From NCBI GenBank assembly GCA_016869275.1, contig VGEO01000012.1:1-56131 (forward strand): a DNA stretch of 56,131 nucleotides. The letters run 5' to 3'. Source of the DNA: Alphaproteobacteria bacterium (lineage in GTDB: Bacteria > Pseudomonadota > Alphaproteobacteria > SHVV01). The notes beneath the pieces were generated by a model, which had not been told where the DNA came from, searched no databases, and worked only from the letters and a program-made list of their open reading frames with translations. Both the position numbers and the translations under genes were made by a program. Positions 54,543 through 56,131 of the stretch are shown here, piece by piece; the first letter of the stretch is position 1; every line of letters begins with the position of its first letter.

Positions 54543-56018
54543 TTAAATGTTTTCGGCTAGCAGCGAGAGCTGCTTCGGCTCGACCCCGTTCTCCAGGTCG
54601 CGCAGCCGGATCGGATAGTCGCCGGTGAAGCAGGCATCGCAATATTGCGGGCTCTTGCGGTCGCGCCCGCCGCCATAGCCCATGGCCCGGTAGAGCCCGT
54701 CGATCGAGATGAAGGCCAGCGAATCGGCGCCGATGAAGCCGCGCATGCCTTCGATATCGTAGTTGGCGGCGAGGAGATCGCTCCGGGTCGGGGTGTCGAC
54801 GCCGTAGAAGCAGGAATGCGTGGTCGGCGGGCTCGCGATCCGCATGTGCACCTCGCGCGCGCCGCACGCCCGCACCATGTCGACGATCTTCTTCGAGGTG
54901 GTGCCGCGGACGATCGAATCATCGACCAGGACCACGCGCTTGCCGGCGATCTGCCAGCGGTTCGGGTTGTGCTTGAGCTTGACGCCCAAGTGGCGGATGT
55001 GGGCCGAGGGCTCGATGAAGGTGCGGCCGATATAGTGGTTGCGGATGATGCCGAGCTCGAACGGGACCCGGGCTTTCTCGGCGTAGCCCATCGCCGCCGG
55101 GGTGCCGGAATCGGGGACCGGGATCACGACGTCGGCCGGGACGTGCGATTCGCGCGCGAGCTCGGCGCCGATCCGCTTGCGGCCCTCGTAGACCGAGACG
55201 CCGTCGACCAGGCTGTCCGGGCGGGCGAAATAGATCAGCTCGAACACGCAGAACCGCTTCTTGGCGGGCGGGAACGGAAACAGGCTGCGAATACCGCCGG
55301 CATCGACCACCACCATCTCGCCGGGATCGACGCTCCGCACGAACTCGGCGCCGATGATGTCGAGCGCACAGGTCTCGGAGGTCAAGATGGTGGCGCCGTC
55401 GAGCCGGCCGATCACCAGCGGCCGGACGCCCAGGGGATCGCGCACCCCGATCAGGGTGTCCTTGGTCAGCACCACGAACGAGTAAGCGCCCTCGACCTGG
55501 CGGAGCGCGTCGATCAGCCGCTCGATCACGCCCTTGTGGCTCGAGGTCGCGATCAGGTGGACGATCGCCTCGGTATCGGTGGTCGACTGAAAGATCGAGC
55601 CCTGCTCGGTCAGGCGCTGGCGGACGCCCAAGCCGTTGGTCAAGTTGCCGTTGTGGGCGACCGCGAGGCCGCCGAAGGCGAACTCGGCGAACAGCGGCTG
55701 GACGTTCCGGAGTACGGTCTCGCCGGTGGTCGCGTAGCGATTGTGGCCGACCGCGCAATGGCCCCTCAAGCGGTCGATCACGCTTTGCGAGGAGAACGCG
55801 TCCGCGACCAGACCGAGATGCCGCTCGGAATGGAACTGGCGACCGTCATAGCTGACGATGCCGGCGGCCTCCTGGCCGCGGTGCTGGAGCGCATGAAGCC
55901 CAAGCGCCGTATGGGCGGCGGCATCGGTCGTGCCATAAATGCCGAAGACGCCGCATTCCTCGTGGACCCGGTCATCGGCGAACGGGTGGGGAATGGGGGT
56001 CCGCTGGTCGGTCGCCAT
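54543..56018 (-). CDS. purF: amidophosphoribosyltransferase
   Basis: 491 residues. Catalyses the first step of purine synthesis, PRPP plus glutamine to phosphoribosylamine. A short propeptide precedes the N-terminal nucleophile Cys22 (EECGVFGIYG). The glutaminase part has HNRYATTGE and HNGNLTNG-type stretches, and the phosphoribosyltransferase part the PRPP loop VVLVDDSIVRGTTSKKIVDM. The ATG at 56018 overlaps the cvpA stop (TGATG); a TTG one codon upstream is less likely. Transcribed with cvpA. Complete. Confidence 0.96.
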   Translation of the reverse strand: MATDQRTPIPHPFADDRVHEECGVFGIYGTTDAAAHTALGLHALQHRGQEAAGIVSYDGRQFHSERHLGLVADAFSSQSVIDRLRGHCAVGHNRYATTGETVLRNVQPLFAEFAFGGLAVAHNGNLTNGLGVRQRLTEQGSIFQSTTDTEAIVHLIATSSHKGVIERLIDALRQVEGAYSFVVLTKDTLIGVRDPLGVRPLVIGRLDGATILTSETCALDIIGAEFVRSVDPGEMVVVDAGGIRSLFPFPPAKKRFCVFELIYFARPDSLVDGVSVYEGRKRIGAELARESHVPADVVIPVPDSGTPAAMGYAEKARVPFELGIIRNHYIGRTFIEPSAHIRHLGVKLKHNPNRWQIAGKRVVLVDDSIVRGTTSKKIVDMVRACGAREVHMRIASPPTTHSCFYGVDTPTRSDLLAANYDIEGMRGFIGADSLAFISIDGLYRAMGYGGGRDRKSPQYCDACFTGDYPIRLRDLENGVEPKQLSLLAENI

Positions 56019-56131
56019 CAATTGTCCTGCCGCGTCCGGATGAGGTTGTCCAAGGCTTGGCGTTCTCCGGGCTTGTAGCCCGCGGCCGCCGCGCCGGCAG
56101 GTGCGGGATCGCCCATCGCGACCCCGGCCTC
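56018..56131 (-). CDS. CvpA family protein, C-terminal end only
   Basis: The last 37 residues (ending KPGERQALDNLIRTRQDN) run to the stop at 56018-56020. The pattern Y-x-P-x-E-R-x-x-L-D-x-L-I is typical of the C-terminus of CvpA (colicin V production) membrane proteins, which precede purF in many proteobacteria. The 5' part lies beyond the window. The preceding Ala-rich linker is visible. Assignment rests on the short motif plus gene order. Confidence 0.75.
   Translation of the reverse strand, partial: EAGVAMGDPAPAGAAAAGYKPGERQALDNLIRTRQDN

Overview
The window reads as chromosomal DNA of a high-GC alphaproteobacterium, probably Rhodospirillales-like. That placement is an inference from gene content and order: cvpA-purF-SDR, a YfgM-like TPR protein followed by bamB and der, SorAB-type sulfite oxidation, and the palindromic repeats between genes. 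No 16S rRNA is present to fix the taxon. Most reading frames are GC-rich. A few blocks are visibly AT-rich and look acquired.

Layout. 1-3.8 kb: an RND efflux operon (PadR regulator, membrane fusion protein, permease cut by the window edge) on the minus strand. 4-10.6 kb: metabolic genes, namely a DUF1989 protein, an MFS transporter with an M20 amidohydrolase, pirin, a nitroreductase, and a SorA-like sulfite dehydrogenase with its monohaem cytochrome. 10.7-14.8 kb: a glyoxalase II-like hydrolase, two tandem secreted DUF1194 (VWA-like) proteins with a small membrane protein, a broken 2Fe-2S protein gene and a DedA/YqaA-type membrane protein. 14.8-15.4 kb: a ParDE-type toxin-antitoxin pair.

15.4-26.4 kb is a surface-glycan locus on the minus strand. 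It holds a GalE-type epimerase, an 849-residue glycoside hydrolase::GT2 fusion, an ABC exporter, two paralogous glycosyltransferase-like proteins, a secreted agarase-like glycoside hydrolase and a UDP-glucuronate decarboxylase. Together they could make, export and trim a polymer containing galactose and xylose.

26.6-31.2 kb holds an MFS transporter, CspA, small proteins, a frameshifted EamA transporter and the tail of a periplasmic binding protein. 31.2-36.4 kb looks like a composite accessory region ending at tRNA-Gln(CUG). It carries an XRE-cupin regulator, a fasciclin protein, an orphan YajC-like protein, GTP cyclohydrolase I (folE) with a BLUF blue-light sensor 7 nt downstream, a TspO with a damaged tail, a conserved unknown protein and the C-terminal scar of a serine recombinase.

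36.6-43.8 kb is housekeeping (Ppx/GppA, rlmE, guaB, a TPR protein, guaA) with a VapBC pair between guaB and guaA. Directly after guaA is an AT-rich tyrosine-integrase scar that truncates an AraC-family gene. 44.5-56.1 kb holds an esterase, a frameshifted beta-propeller gene, a lipoprotein, a thioredoxin-like protein, the TPR-bamB-der operon, a 4-hydroxybutyryl-CoA dehydratase-like protein divergent from a Rieske oxygenase, and the cvpA-purF-SDR operon.

The strongest leads are the folE-BLUF-tspO light-linked cassette, the GH::GT2 glycan locus, and the integrase scar at the guaA 3' end. No wholly new system can be proven from sequence alone.
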